Of a DNA stretch of 17,398 nt, positions 7,260 to 15,317 are shown piece after piece; positions within the stretch are counted from its first letter, which is position 1; each line of letters begins with the position of its first letter. Both the position numbers and the translations under genes were made by a program. The notes under the pieces were generated by a model. The model did no database searches and was not told where the DNA came from. It was given only the letters and a program-made list of their open reading frames with translations. This stretch comes from Methanobrevibacter sp. (GTDB lineage Archaea > Methanobacteriota > Methanobacteria > Methanobacteriales > Methanobacteriaceae), in assembly GCA_017652345.1 (NCBI GenBank), contig JAGCBE010000446.1:1-17398 (forward strand), given 5' to 3'.

Positions 7260-7322
7260 AAGATTTTAAATTAATTTTTAAAAAACTTGATTTTGTATCG
7301 AATAAATAAAGGAGAAAAATAT

Positions 7323-9371
7323 ATGAATAAAAAGATAATTTTATCTCTCCTATTAGTATTATTGGTTGCAATTTCTGTTTCCGCAGTATCTGCAGAAGCA
7401 GTTGATGATGTCATCGATGATGCTGGAATAGATGTAGTTGCAGAGGTTGACGATGCTGGAACTGCAGATGATACTGTTTTAGCGGATGGAGAAGAAAAAA
7501 CCGGAGATGACATCCAAACTGCAATAGATAATGCTGAAGATGGTGGAGAAATTGACTTAGGTGAGAATCAAGTCTATAATGTTGCAGATGGAAAAATTTT
7601 CAACATAACTAAAAAAGTCACCATAAAGGGTAATAACGTTATCATTAAGGCAAGCGGTGCAAGCCAAGGTGGTAATGGAGCACTCTTTATTGCAAATGTA
7701 GCAGGAACTGGATTTGATGGTATAACCTTCATTAACACTGATGGTCATAAATCATATGGTCAACAAGTATCCGGTTATGCTATCCAATTAGCTATTGAAA
7801 ACGGACTTGTAAACAACTGTGCATTCATTGACTGGGGTAGCGGAGTTTACGGAAGAGGCGCTGCATTCTGTAACATTACAAACTCTTACTTCAACGGTTC
7901 TTCTGAAAAAGTAACCAATGGTGGAACCAAAGAATACGGTACCAAAGCTATCAACCTTATGGGATCCCACGACATTACTGTAACTGGCTGTACCTTTGAA
8001 GGACAAGTTCTTGATGGTATTTCCATTGCAAGTAACTCTGGAAACAACATAATGACTGATAACACTTTCATTGACAACTGTTATGCTATCTACTTCGGTG
8101 GAGCTTCCACCCAAGGATGTGTAATTGCAAACAACACTTTCATTAGATGCGGTTACTGTGAAGATGCTGATGGAAATGTAATCTTTAAAGACTTACCTGT
8201 AATCAGTACACAAAAAGCTGCAAACGGATATATCATAGCAGACAACACTATTGAAGCAACTGAAGGATCTATCTTCATCAAAGCAGAATCCGGTAACACC
8301 GCACATGGATATCCTAGTTCCATTGGTGACATTAAAATTACTGGAAACACTTTAACCGTAGCTGAAGGAGCAAACCCTGAATCTATCACTTTTGTTTACC
8401 TCTTTAGTAATCAAGGAGCATTAAACCCATATGCACCTATTGACATTAGCGGAAACAATATTGCTGAAGGAGTAACCCCTGTAACCGTATGGTATGCAGA
8501 TTGGGGTAGTGTAGATGAACCTGTAATTCCTGCAGCTGATAAAGTAGCTACCTCCATAAACATTAAAGATGTTTCTACCTCTACTAAAAAAATCACTATT
8601 GAATTAGTAGACGTAAACGGTGAAGTGCAAGCTGGAAAAGAAATTTCTTACTCCATTAATGGTGGAGAAACAAAAACCGCTGAAACCGATGCAGATGGTC
8701 TCTTAACCATTGATGTAACTGAAGATGGTGTAGTTGCTCTTGCATTTGCTGGAGATGACAAACTCAAAGCAACAGAAACTAGCATTAACTTTGCTGCTAC
8801 TGCAGTAAAAACCAACCCTACCATTACTGCTAGTGCAATGACTGCAACTGCAAAAGTAGCAAAATACTACAGTATAACCTTAAAAGATTCCACTGGAAAA
8901 GCTTTAGTTGGTGAGCAAGTAACTTTCTACTTCAACGGACAAACTAAAACTGTAAAAACTGATGAAAATGGTATTGCTAAACTCAGCATTAATGTTGCAA
9001 CTAAAGGCACTTACCCAATTACCGTTTCCTACCTTGGAAATGATAAGAACAATGCAGTTGTAGCAGTTAAAAACATTAAAATAAATGTTCAAAAAACCAA
9101 AGCAGTATTTAAAAAAGCTACTTTAAAAGTTAAGAAAGCTAAAAAAGTAAAATTCACCCTTAAAGATGCAAGTGGAAAAGCAATCAAAGGTAAAAAAATT
9201 ACCATTAAAGTAAATGGAAAAACCTTTAGTGCTAAAACCAACGCAAAAGGTGTAGCTACCATTAGTGTTAAAGTTGCTAAAAAAGGAACATTCACTGCAA
9301 CAGCTAAATTTGCAGGAGACAACACCTACAAAGCAATCACTAAAAAAGTTAAATTTACTGTAAAAAAATAA
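7323..9371 (+). CDS. Adhesin-like secreted protein: beta-helix plus three Ig-like domains, probably highly expressed
   Basis: This 682-aa protein starts with a typical signal peptide (MNKKIILSLLLVLL, cleavage near VSAEA). An Asp/Glu/Ala-rich acidic segment spans about 24-60. A right-handed beta-helix spans about 62-400, opening with DDIQTAIDNAEDGGEI and holding several Cys in its rungs (NNC, FCN, TGC, DNC, QGC). Three Ig-like domains follow at about 406-494, 495-591 and 592-682. The last is very Lys-rich and ends at KKVKFTVKK. There is no TM anchor, so binding to the wall through the basic C-terminus is an inference. I chose ATG 7323 because it is preceded by AAAGGAG at a normal distance and begins the signal peptide; an in-frame ATG at 7287 would put polar residues ahead of it. 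The gene uses many C-ending codons (AAC, ACC, TTC, ATC) and is visibly richer in G+C than its neighbours, consistent with strong expression. A good hairpin terminator follows. Confidence 0.88.
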   Translation: MNKKIILSLLLVLLVAISVSAVSAEAVDDVIDDAGIDVVAEVDDAGTADDTVLADGEEKTGDDIQTAIDNAEDGGEIDLGENQVYNVADGKIFNITKKVTIKGNNVIIKASGASQGGNGALFIANVAGTGFDGITFINTDGHKSYGQQVSGYAIQLAIENGLVNNCAFIDWGSGVYGRGAAFCNITNSYFNGSSEKVTNGGTKEYGTKAINLMGSHDITVTGCTFEGQVLDGISIASNSGNNIMTDNTFIDNCYAIYFGGASTQGCVIANNTFIRCGYCEDADGNVIFKDLPVISTQKAANGYIIADNTIEATEGSIFIKAESGNTAHGYPSSIGDIKITGNTLTVAEGANPESITFVYLFSNQGALNPYAPIDISGNNIAEGVTPVTVWYADWGSVDEPVIPAADKVATSINIKDVSTSTKKITIELVDVNGEVQAGKEISYSINGGETKTAETDADGLLTIDVTEDGVVALAFAGDDKLKATETSINFAATAVKTNPTITASAMTATAKVAKYYSITLKDSTGKALVGEQVTFYFNGQTKTVKTDENGIAKLSINVATKGTYPITVSYLGNDKNNAVVAVKNIKINVQKTKAVFKKATLKVKKAKKVKFTLKDASGKAIKGKKITIKVNGKTFSAKTNAKGVATISVKVAKKGTFTATAKFAGDNTYKAITKKVKFTVKK

Positions 9372-9386
9372 GCAAATAAATTTAAT

Positions 9387-9432
9387 CTAGTTATTTGAGA
9401 TTTTTCTCAATAACTAGTTTTATTCTTTTTTT
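9387..9432 (+). terminator. Hairpin plus T-run terminator after the 682-aa gene
   Basis: CTAGTTATTTGAG, a short T-rich loop, then CTCAATAACTAG form a 12-bp stem with a single-base bulge (9387-9417), followed by TTTTATTCTTTTTTT. It begins 15 bases after the stop and resembles a bacterial intrinsic terminator. Confidence 0.75.
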
Positions 9433-9827
9433 AAATATTTAGATCTTTTTTAAATTCAAATTTCATTTTTAAAGCCAAATTTAATTTCGTTTTATTAAAG
9501 ATTTTATATCGATTTTTAAAAGTAAATTTGTTGAAATTTCATATAATTTTCCTTTTTTTAAGAGCTATTCATAAAAATAAAGCATTAATTATCATCATTT
9601 AATCAAATAATGAATATAAACCTGTATAAATGAAAAATGTTCAATATATTTAATAAAATAAAACAAATTAATAAAAATTATATATAATGATATAAATAAT
9701 ATTACATATCAATATTAAAAAAGAGAATATTATTGAAATGAAAAATATTTTTGTAATGAAAAAAAACAAATAGAAATTTTTTAATTTTAAACTGATTAAT
9801 TCAATAATTTAATTAACGAGGAAAAAT
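9433..9827 (+). other. AT-rich spacer and 5' leader before the 1479-aa gene
   Basis: No ORF or RNA gene is supported. It contains the TATA element near 9673-9690, then a perfect but A/T-only 9-bp inverted repeat (AATAATATT 9695-9703, AATATTATT 9726-9734) around the expected initiation site, and a leader of about 115 bases ending in the GAGG ribosome binding site. The stretch 9433-9660 shows only T- and A-rich low complexity. Confidence 0.5.
9673..9690 (+). promoter_or_regulatory. TATA promoter of the 1479-aa surface-protein gene
   Basis: AAAAATTATATATAATGA fits an A-rich BRE followed by TTATATATA. Initiation would fall near 9705-9712, giving a leader of about 115-120 bases before the ATG at 9828. 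Confidence 0.45.
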
Positions 9828-12800
9828 ATGAAAGGTAAGAGGATTATATTGATTTCTCTTTTTCTCATAATGGCAATAATCAACATACAAGCTGTTATGG
9901 CTGAAAATATAGAAGAAATCAATATTGAAAACAGTCAGGATTATGATGATTTGATGATTGTTGATGATGGAAGTATCAATAATCAAGATGATAATAATCA
10001 AAATGTCTTAAGAGATTCTATTGAAGATGGGGATAATGCTATCAAAGAGGAAATGAGCATCGATGACATTCCAACGGAAAATGATGGAAACTTAAAAAGC
10101 TCTAATTCACAAGAGGATAATTTGCAATCCAGCATTACAGTAGATGGGAAAGCATACAATCAAATGACAAACAAAACCATTCAAACTGCAATAGATAATG
10201 CAAATCCGGGAGATACAATTGTCATCACAGGAAAGGAATATGTGCATTGCCATTTTATAATTAATAAAAAATTAACAATCATAAGTGAAGTAGGAACTGT
10301 CATGAGCCCTTGCCCATCAAATACTGATGGATCTGGAGCGCATGGAATCTTTTATATAGGTCCCGAAGGCAGCGGCACCATTATAAAAGGATTTGTTTTG
10401 AATAACGATGTTGGCCGTGACAGTGACTATGGGATTTATATAAAGGGATCAAGGGATGTTGAAATCATCAACTGTACAATCAATCAAACTCCAACTGGCA
10501 GTGGAATAAAGGTACAGAATGCACAAAATACAAAAATTTCAAATTCAATCATTAAGGAATCCAATATCGGAATAAACTTGATCAATTCCACAAAAACCAC
10601 TATTTTGAACAATGCCATTACAAATAATGGATTATATGGAATTCATATAGCTGAAAATAATCAAAACACTACAATTGATTTTAACAATATCACCTATAAC
10701 AAAGGATTTGGAATAAGTGCGATTTCAGCTGATTACATTTACATAACAAACAATTTTATTGCATACAATCAAAATGACGGAAGCGGTGCAGGAGTCTATG
10801 TAAACTGCAATATCACCAAGATTGAAATTAAAGGCAATTTCTTTAAGCAAAACGGACAATATGGTGTTTTAAACGATTACCGTACAAGAAATATGGATGC
10901 AAAAAATGGAGCAGAAAAATTGGAAATTAACAATAACAACTACTTCCTAGGCCATAGCGAAAGACTTGCATACCATATTGAATATAAGAAATATTCTGGC
11001 GGAGCCTTCATTTACAATAGCGAGAACGATACCTATACTTTTGTTGGAGATGGAAATGGAGATTATGATGTTGATAAAAGTGTTGTCTATTTAGGATACG
11101 CATTTTTCGACGATGAAACAATCTGTGGAGCTACTCTCTATAAAGCTCCTAGTACCACTTGGAGTGAAGGTAACTATAAATTGCAAATCAGTGAAATCAG
11201 CCAAACTAAAAAAGGCACCTATCAAATATCCATCGTAGATAAAAATGGAAATATCGCTACAGATTTCAATTCAATATATGTAACATTTTACCTTAATAAA
11301 AACAATACATATGCAGAACCTCAAGAAGGGGACATTTATAGAATAGTATTAATGAAAAATGGTACTGCTACAGCCAGTTTTAGCGAAAAGGAATACTTGG
11401 AAAGTGGAAATGTATTAACTGCCGTCTTCCCTGGACTTTTTGATGACTATACAATTAAAGAAAAGTTATATAAAACTTTTAGCATAGAAGATTCACAAAT
11501 TCCTAAAGATAGCGTTCAAACTAAGATAACCGTTTCAAATATGAACACTTATCCAAACTCTGGAGCATCATTTGTAGCAACACTAAAAGATAGCTTTGGA
11601 ACTCCTTTAGCTGGAAAAAGCATCAAATTAACTGTAAATGGTAAAACATATGTAAGAACAACTGATGCAGATGGAAAAGTCAGGTTATCAATTTCATTAG
11701 CAAGCGAAAAAACTTATCCTATTGCTGTAAGTTTCAATGGAGAGGATGAATACAATCAATCAAGCGCAAAAGCAAATATAGTGGTTAAAAGAACTGGACA
11801 AAAAATAATAAGCTCAAATATAGCATTTGCACCAAATAAAGCAAGTTATTATAGCATTACTTTAAAAGACTCAAACAATAAACCTATTGCAAATAAAAAT
11901 GTTAAGTTCACTATCAATAAAAAAACATACACTGTTAAAACAAACAGTAAAGGAATAGCTAAAGTAAAAATCAAGCTCTCTAAGAAAAAAACCTATAAGA
12001 TCACTATAAAATCAGCCCGTACAAATAAATATAAAGCTATAACAAAAACAAATAAAATCACAATCAAAGCATTGAAACAAAAGATCATTAGTTCAAATAA
12101 AGTTTATGCACCTAAAAGCGTAAATTATTACACTATAACCCTTAAAGATCAAAACAATGCGGCAATAGCGAACAAGAAAATTACCATAAAAGTAGGTACA
12201 AAGACCTATAAAAAGAAAACCAATAAAAATGGGGTAGTCAAGCTAAAAATCAAATTTTCAAAAAAGAAAACATATAAAGTGACCATAAAATCTCCAAAAA
12301 CCAGCCAGTACAAGGTAAAGTCAAAAACCAATAAAATCACAATCAATGCACTTAAGCAAAAAATCACAAGCGCAAATAAAAAATATTTACCTCAAGCTGG
12401 AGAATATTATAGCATAACCTTAAAGGATCAAAACAATCAGTTAATAAAAAGCAAAAAGGTTAAATTCACTATCAATAAGAAAACATACACTGTTAAAACA
12501 AACAGTAAAGGAGTGGCTAAACTAAAAATTAGTTTAACTGATGAAGGGGTCTACACTTTAAAAATCAACTCCCCGAAAACTAATCAGTACAAAGCAATCA
12601 CTAAAACAAATAAAATCACAATAGAAAAAGGCACTCCTAAGTTTACAAGCTATGATAGAACTTATTCAAACAACTCCGACGGGGAATATTCCATCTATTT
12701 AAGTGATTATGCTGGAAAAGCATTGGCAAATGGGAAAATCATTTTCTCAATAAATGGAAACACCTATAATGCAAGCACTGATTCAAATGGAATTGCAAAA

Positions 12801-14267
12801 TTTAATATCAACATTGATACAGCTGGAACTTACTCATTAGTAAGTAAATTCTTAGGGGATATAAAGAATAAAGCAATGAATAAAACCAATTCCATCACAA
12901 TTAAGGAAGGGTCAAATATAATTTTTATTGACAAAAATCTTCCAAATATTGAAATCCAAAAGATTATAGATAGTGCAGAAAATGGAAATACAGTTGAATT
13001 CCTAGGGGATAGTTATGACAGCATCAGTTTAAAAATAAAAGGAGGATTAAATCTAATCACTAATAGTGGAACTCAACTAAATGGATTAAGCAAAAGTCCT
13101 GTGCTTACAATAAATGGGGATAACATTAATGTATCTAACTTCAAAATTAATCCAAACTCCCAAAGTGGAGAGTCTGAGGGAATTCTAATAAATAATTCCA
13201 ATAATGTAAACATTGCAAACAATACCATTATTAACATTTTAAATTCCAATTTAATCAATGATTATAATAATGGAAGCACCATATTGCCTGGAACTGGAAT
13301 AAAAGTATTGAACAGTGCAAACATTAATCTTGAAAAAAACATTATCAATTCATTTGAAAGTGGAATATACAATGAGTATTCCAGCAATATTTCAATGAAA
13401 GAAAATGAGATCAGATTAAATAACTATGGTATTAAATATGGATTTGGAAGCAAAAACAGTGAAATTTTCAACAATACCATCATTGACAATATCGGGTGGT
13501 ATACAGAGGATGTTCCAGAAGGGCCAAGAGGTTATGGAATTTTCTTAAATAATTCTGCTGTGAATATTGTTATAAATCAAAATAATATCAGTAACAATTA
13601 CATAGGCATTTCCGTCGATTCCAATAACAGTACTGGAATAGTGGTTACAAGCAACTTGATTGCAGACAATTCGTTGGAAGGAATAAGATTCAATGCAGGT
13701 TATGACTTGGCAGAAAACTGTATAGAACCGAATATAACAGACAATGCAATCTATAGAAATGCAGAAGGGCCAAGCATGATGATCCTTGGTGAAATGAGTG
13801 CAAACCCATTTGGAATCTATGGTCCTGGACAATGGGATGAAAGCTTAAGATTGCAAATTGGCCCTAATTGGTATGGAGTGAACAGTCTTAGGACATGGGA
13901 TAATGATACTGGAATTGTAGGTGTCGGAACAATGTGTCCAAGAATTAAAACAAGTGAAATCAAATTTGAAACAATTGAAACCGAAAGCCCTGGATCTTAT
14001 AAGATAAATTTCTATAAAGATGGGGAATTGGCAACTAATCTCGCTACATTTGATTTATATGCCACATTAAATAGAGGCACTGACAAACAAACAGAAGTTC
14101 ATTTCAATGTAATTAATGGAACAGGCAGTTTTAGTTTTGATAAGGAAAACTATTTAGAAAACGATAACAAAATTGAAATTTCTGTAGGTTCATTAATCAA
14201 TGTAGTGGATAGGCTTTATTCAGTTGTTTACACTTACAATGTTCCAGAAACTGAAATACCAGTTTAA
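9828..14267 (+). CDS. Giant mosaic adhesin-like protein: beta-helix / module X / five Ig-like repeats / beta-helix / module X
   Basis: This 1479-aa protein starts with a signal peptide (MKGKRIILISLFLIM, cleavage near VMAEN). An acidic Asp/Asn spacer spans about 27-110. The first right-handed beta-helix (about 115-375) opens with TIQTAIDNANPGDTIVITG. A beta-rich module (about 455-560; YQISIVDKNGNIATDF ... FSEKEYLESGN) leads into five tandem Ig-like domains of 92-94 residues (from about 564, 658, 751, 844 and 936), mostly Lys-rich. A second beta-helix (about 1033-1375) opens with EIQKIIDSAENGNTVEFLG, and a second copy of the module (about 1376-1479) ends at ETEIPV. The protein stops where the Ig array begins after the first copy. 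No catalytic motif, TM anchor or pseudomurein-binding repeat was recognised. It is probably a wall-associated adhesin. ATG 9828 has GAGG at good spacing. The helix sits closest to that of the 667-aa protein encoded on the other strand. Confidence 0.87.
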   Translation: MKGKRIILISLFLIMAIINIQAVMAENIEEINIENSQDYDDLMIVDDGSINNQDDNNQNVLRDSIEDGDNAIKEEMSIDDIPTENDGNLKSSNSQEDNLQSSITVDGKAYNQMTNKTIQTAIDNANPGDTIVITGKEYVHCHFIINKKLTIISEVGTVMSPCPSNTDGSGAHGIFYIGPEGSGTIIKGFVLNNDVGRDSDYGIYIKGSRDVEIINCTINQTPTGSGIKVQNAQNTKISNSIIKESNIGINLINSTKTTILNNAITNNGLYGIHIAENNQNTTIDFNNITYNKGFGISAISADYIYITNNFIAYNQNDGSGAGVYVNCNITKIEIKGNFFKQNGQYGVLNDYRTRNMDAKNGAEKLEINNNNYFLGHSERLAYHIEYKKYSGGAFIYNSENDTYTFVGDGNGDYDVDKSVVYLGYAFFDDETICGATLYKAPSTTWSEGNYKLQISEISQTKKGTYQISIVDKNGNIATDFNSIYVTFYLNKNNTYAEPQEGDIYRIVLMKNGTATASFSEKEYLESGNVLTAVFPGLFDDYTIKEKLYKTFSIEDSQIPKDSVQTKITVSNMNTYPNSGASFVATLKDSFGTPLAGKSIKLTVNGKTYVRTTDADGKVRLSISLASEKTYPIAVSFNGEDEYNQSSAKANIVVKRTGQKIISSNIAFAPNKASYYSITLKDSNNKPIANKNVKFTINKKTYTVKTNSKGIAKVKIKLSKKKTYKITIKSARTNKYKAITKTNKITIKALKQKIISSNKVYAPKSVNYYTITLKDQNNAAIANKKITIKVGTKTYKKKTNKNGVVKLKIKFSKKKTYKVTIKSPKTSQYKVKSKTNKITINALKQKITSANKKYLPQAGEYYSITLKDQNNQLIKSKKVKFTINKKTYTVKTNSKGVAKLKISLTDEGVYTLKINSPKTNQYKAITKTNKITIEKGTPKFTSYDRTYSNNSDGEYSIYLSDYAGKALANGKIIFSINGNTYNASTDSNGIAKFNINIDTAGTYSLVSKFLGDIKNKAMNKTNSITIKEGSNIIFIDKNLPNIEIQKIIDSAENGNTVEFLGDSYDSISLKIKGGLNLITNSGTQLNGLSKSPVLTINGDNINVSNFKINPNSQSGESEGILINNSNNVNIANNTIINILNSNLINDYNNGSTILPGTGIKVLNSANINLEKNIINSFESGIYNEYSSNISMKENEIRLNNYGIKYGFGSKNSEIFNNTIIDNIGWYTEDVPEGPRGYGIFLNNSAVNIVINQNNISNNYIGISVDSNNSTGIVVTSNLIADNSLEGIRFNAGYDLAENCIEPNITDNAIYRNAEGPSMMILGEMSANPFGIYGPGQWDESLRLQIGPNWYGVNSLRTWDNDTGIVGVGTMCPRIKTSEIKFETIETESPGSYKINFYKDGELATNLATFDLYATLNRGTDKQTEVHFNVINGTGSFSFDKENYLENDNKIEISVGSLINVVDRLYSVVYTYNVPETEIPV
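11517..12911 (+). repeat. Five tandem Ig-like repeats of about 279 bp inside the giant surface-protein gene
   Basis: Repeat units start near 11517, 11799, 12078, 12357 and 12633. Each encodes a strand pattern of the form (KQKI)xS...YYSITLKDxN...IxxKKVxFxIxxKTYxxKTNxxG.AKxKI...TYxxxIKS. Units 2-4 are nearest each other; units 1 and 5 are more diverged and less Lys-rich. DNA of units 2 and 4 is nearly identical around 11904-11962 and 12462-12520. Confidence 0.85.
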
Positions 14268-14292
14268 ATTAAAATAAGTTTCGAATAAATTT

Positions 14293-14370
14293 AAATAAAA
14301 ATATTTCTTATTTTTATTTGATTTTATTCTTTTTATTTTTCTTTTTTTCCTTTTTCTATTTTTACATAAT
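14293..14370 (+). terminator. Hairpin and long T-rich tract after the 1479-aa gene
   Basis: AAATAAAAAT-ATTTCTT-ATTTTTATTT forms a perfect 10-bp A/T stem (14293-14319), followed by about 50 bases of T-rich sequence including TTTTTTTCC and TTTTTC. This is a likely terminator for the plus-strand surface-protein unit. Confidence 0.55.
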
Positions 14371-14393
14371 ATAATGATTATACACGTTCTATT

Positions 14394-14532
14394 AAAAAAA
14401 AAAAACTATTTTTGTAAAAATGATTAAAAAATAAATAAAGAATGAATGAGAAAATAGTAAAAATAATTAAAAAATAAAAAATAAAATAGATAAATAAAAA
14501 ATAAAATAGTAAAATAGTAAAATAAAATAATT
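14394..14532 (-). terminator. A/T low-complexity zone with T12 run after the methyltransferase gene
   Basis: On the minus strand this zone lies just past the stop of the methyltransferase gene and reads as many TATTTTATTTTTTA-like units plus a run of twelve T (14394-14405). An AAATAAAAAATAAAATAG unit is repeated near 14473-14510. It serves as a plausible terminator at the convergent end of the two transcription units. Confidence 0.4.
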
Positions 14533-14534
14533 AA

Positions 14535-15146
14535 CTATTTTTGAAAAACAATAAGATAATGAGACTTGCCCTGAGGAATATCCTCACCGCAATCTGGATT
14601 CAATGAGAATAAGCTCATTCCATGCTCTTTAAAGACTTCCTCCAAATCTTCTGGACTGCTTCTTACAGTTATAGGAGGACCATGCTTTGCTTCCTGTTTT
14701 TTATAGTCCATGATAGCTATTTTACCACCTGGCTTAAGAACTCTTTTAAGTTCTTCAATAGCTTCGTCCATTCTTCTGGTTGCTTTAAATCCATGCCATA
14801 CATTTATTAAGAGAATTACATCAATCACATCATCCTCTAAATCAATATGATCTGGAATGTCTGCACAGATTGGAATTAGATTTTCATATCCCTTTTCATC
14901 TGCAGTCTTTTGAAGGTCTTCAATGGAAGGTTCGTAAATGTCAACTGCATAGATTGTTGCATCATCATCTAATATTTCAACCGCTTCAAGTGCAGCATGT
15001 CCATCTCCACATCCCGCATCCATAAAAACTTCATTTCCATTTAGGTTCAATTCCATAATAATGTCATGAGCATTCAAAAATGACTCGCTTGACCTACCTT
15101 GAATGCGATGTCCATTGGCAGGTAAGAGACCTGTTGTATTTGCCAT
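14535..15146 (-). CDS. Class I SAM-dependent methyltransferase
   Basis: This 203-aa protein has a Rossmann-type SAM-binding core. Motif I is FMDAGCGDG (41-49), the acidic residue ending strand 2 is in YAVDI (Asp69), motif II is near CADIPD (95-100), then VILLINVWH (110-118) and the post-motif LKRVLKPGGKIAIMDY (133-148), as in UbiE/Methyltransf_11-type enzymes. The N-terminal HRIQGRSSESFL resembles the substrate-side lid of small-molecule methyltransferases. The C-terminus is complete (SHYLIVFQK). The substrate cannot be read from sequence. It is the last gene of a minus-strand group behind an FmdE-family gene and a metal-type ABC transporter, with a gap of 171 bp that has its own promoter-like element, so co-function is not assured. 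The ATG at 15146 follows a GGTGAT site. Confidence 0.88.
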   Translation of the reverse strand: MANTTGLLPANGHRIQGRSSESFLNAHDIIMELNLNGNEVFMDAGCGDGHAALEAVEILDDDATIYAVDIYEPSIEDLQKTADEKGYENLIPICADIPDHIDLEDDVIDVILLINVWHGFKATRRMDEAIEELKRVLKPGGKIAIMDYKKQEAKHGPPITVRSSPEDLEEVFKEHGMSLFSLNPDCGEDIPQGKSHYLIVFQK

Positions 15147-15174
15147 AAATAATCACCATTTAAATTAATAGATT

Positions 15175-15194
15175 AGCATAAAACTTATCGAATA
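15175..15194 (-). promoter_or_regulatory. Candidate promoter of the methyltransferase gene
   Basis: The minus strand reads ATTATTCGATAAGTTTTATGC. The same ATTATTCGATAxG block precedes the TATA box of the membrane cassette at 1936-1956. Initiation near 15155 would give a very short leader. A perfect A/T palindrome, TTTATTTAATTAAATAAA (15203-15220), lies just upstream. Confidence 0.4.
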
Positions 15195-15317
15195 ATGAAT
15201 CGTTTATTTAATTAAATAAATTTTAAATTCATACCAATTTATAACTGATAAAAAACCTTAGGTTCAATGCATTTTTTAAATAAAATTCATATGCATTGAA
15301 TTCAAAACCTGTTTTTA

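Larger units (their letters stand above)
6562..7322. other. 761-bp non-coding divergent promoter region
   Basis: This very AT-rich spacer lies between the minus-strand 667-aa gene and the plus-strand 682-aa gene. I see no credible ORF or RNA gene. It holds the minus-strand promoter near 6720-6736, a candidate plus-strand TATA near 7100-7110, a 6-bp-arm inverted repeat (ATTCCA/TGGAAT, 7164-7183), a 19-bp tandem direct repeat (7222-7259) and two copies of TATCGAATA (7063-7071, 7296-7304). The middle (about 6830-7020) shows only low-complexity A/T with small palindromes. Confidence 0.6.

Noticed and set aside
7287..7322. Twelve-residue N-terminal extension of the 682-aa protein from ATG 7287
   Set aside because: The extension (MILYRINKGEKY) covers the AAAGGAG ribosome binding site and would precede a normal signal peptide. 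ATG 7323 is the better start.
7788..8114. 108-aa minus-strand ORF opposite the 682-aa gene
   Set aside because: Shadow of the C-ending-codon-rich beta-helix coding strand, with no start signal. Several such shadows occur only in this gene.
14405..14532. CRISPR-like array or VNTR in the A-rich repeats
   Set aside because: Units are irregular A/T low complexity without unique spacers of constant length. Slippage explains them.
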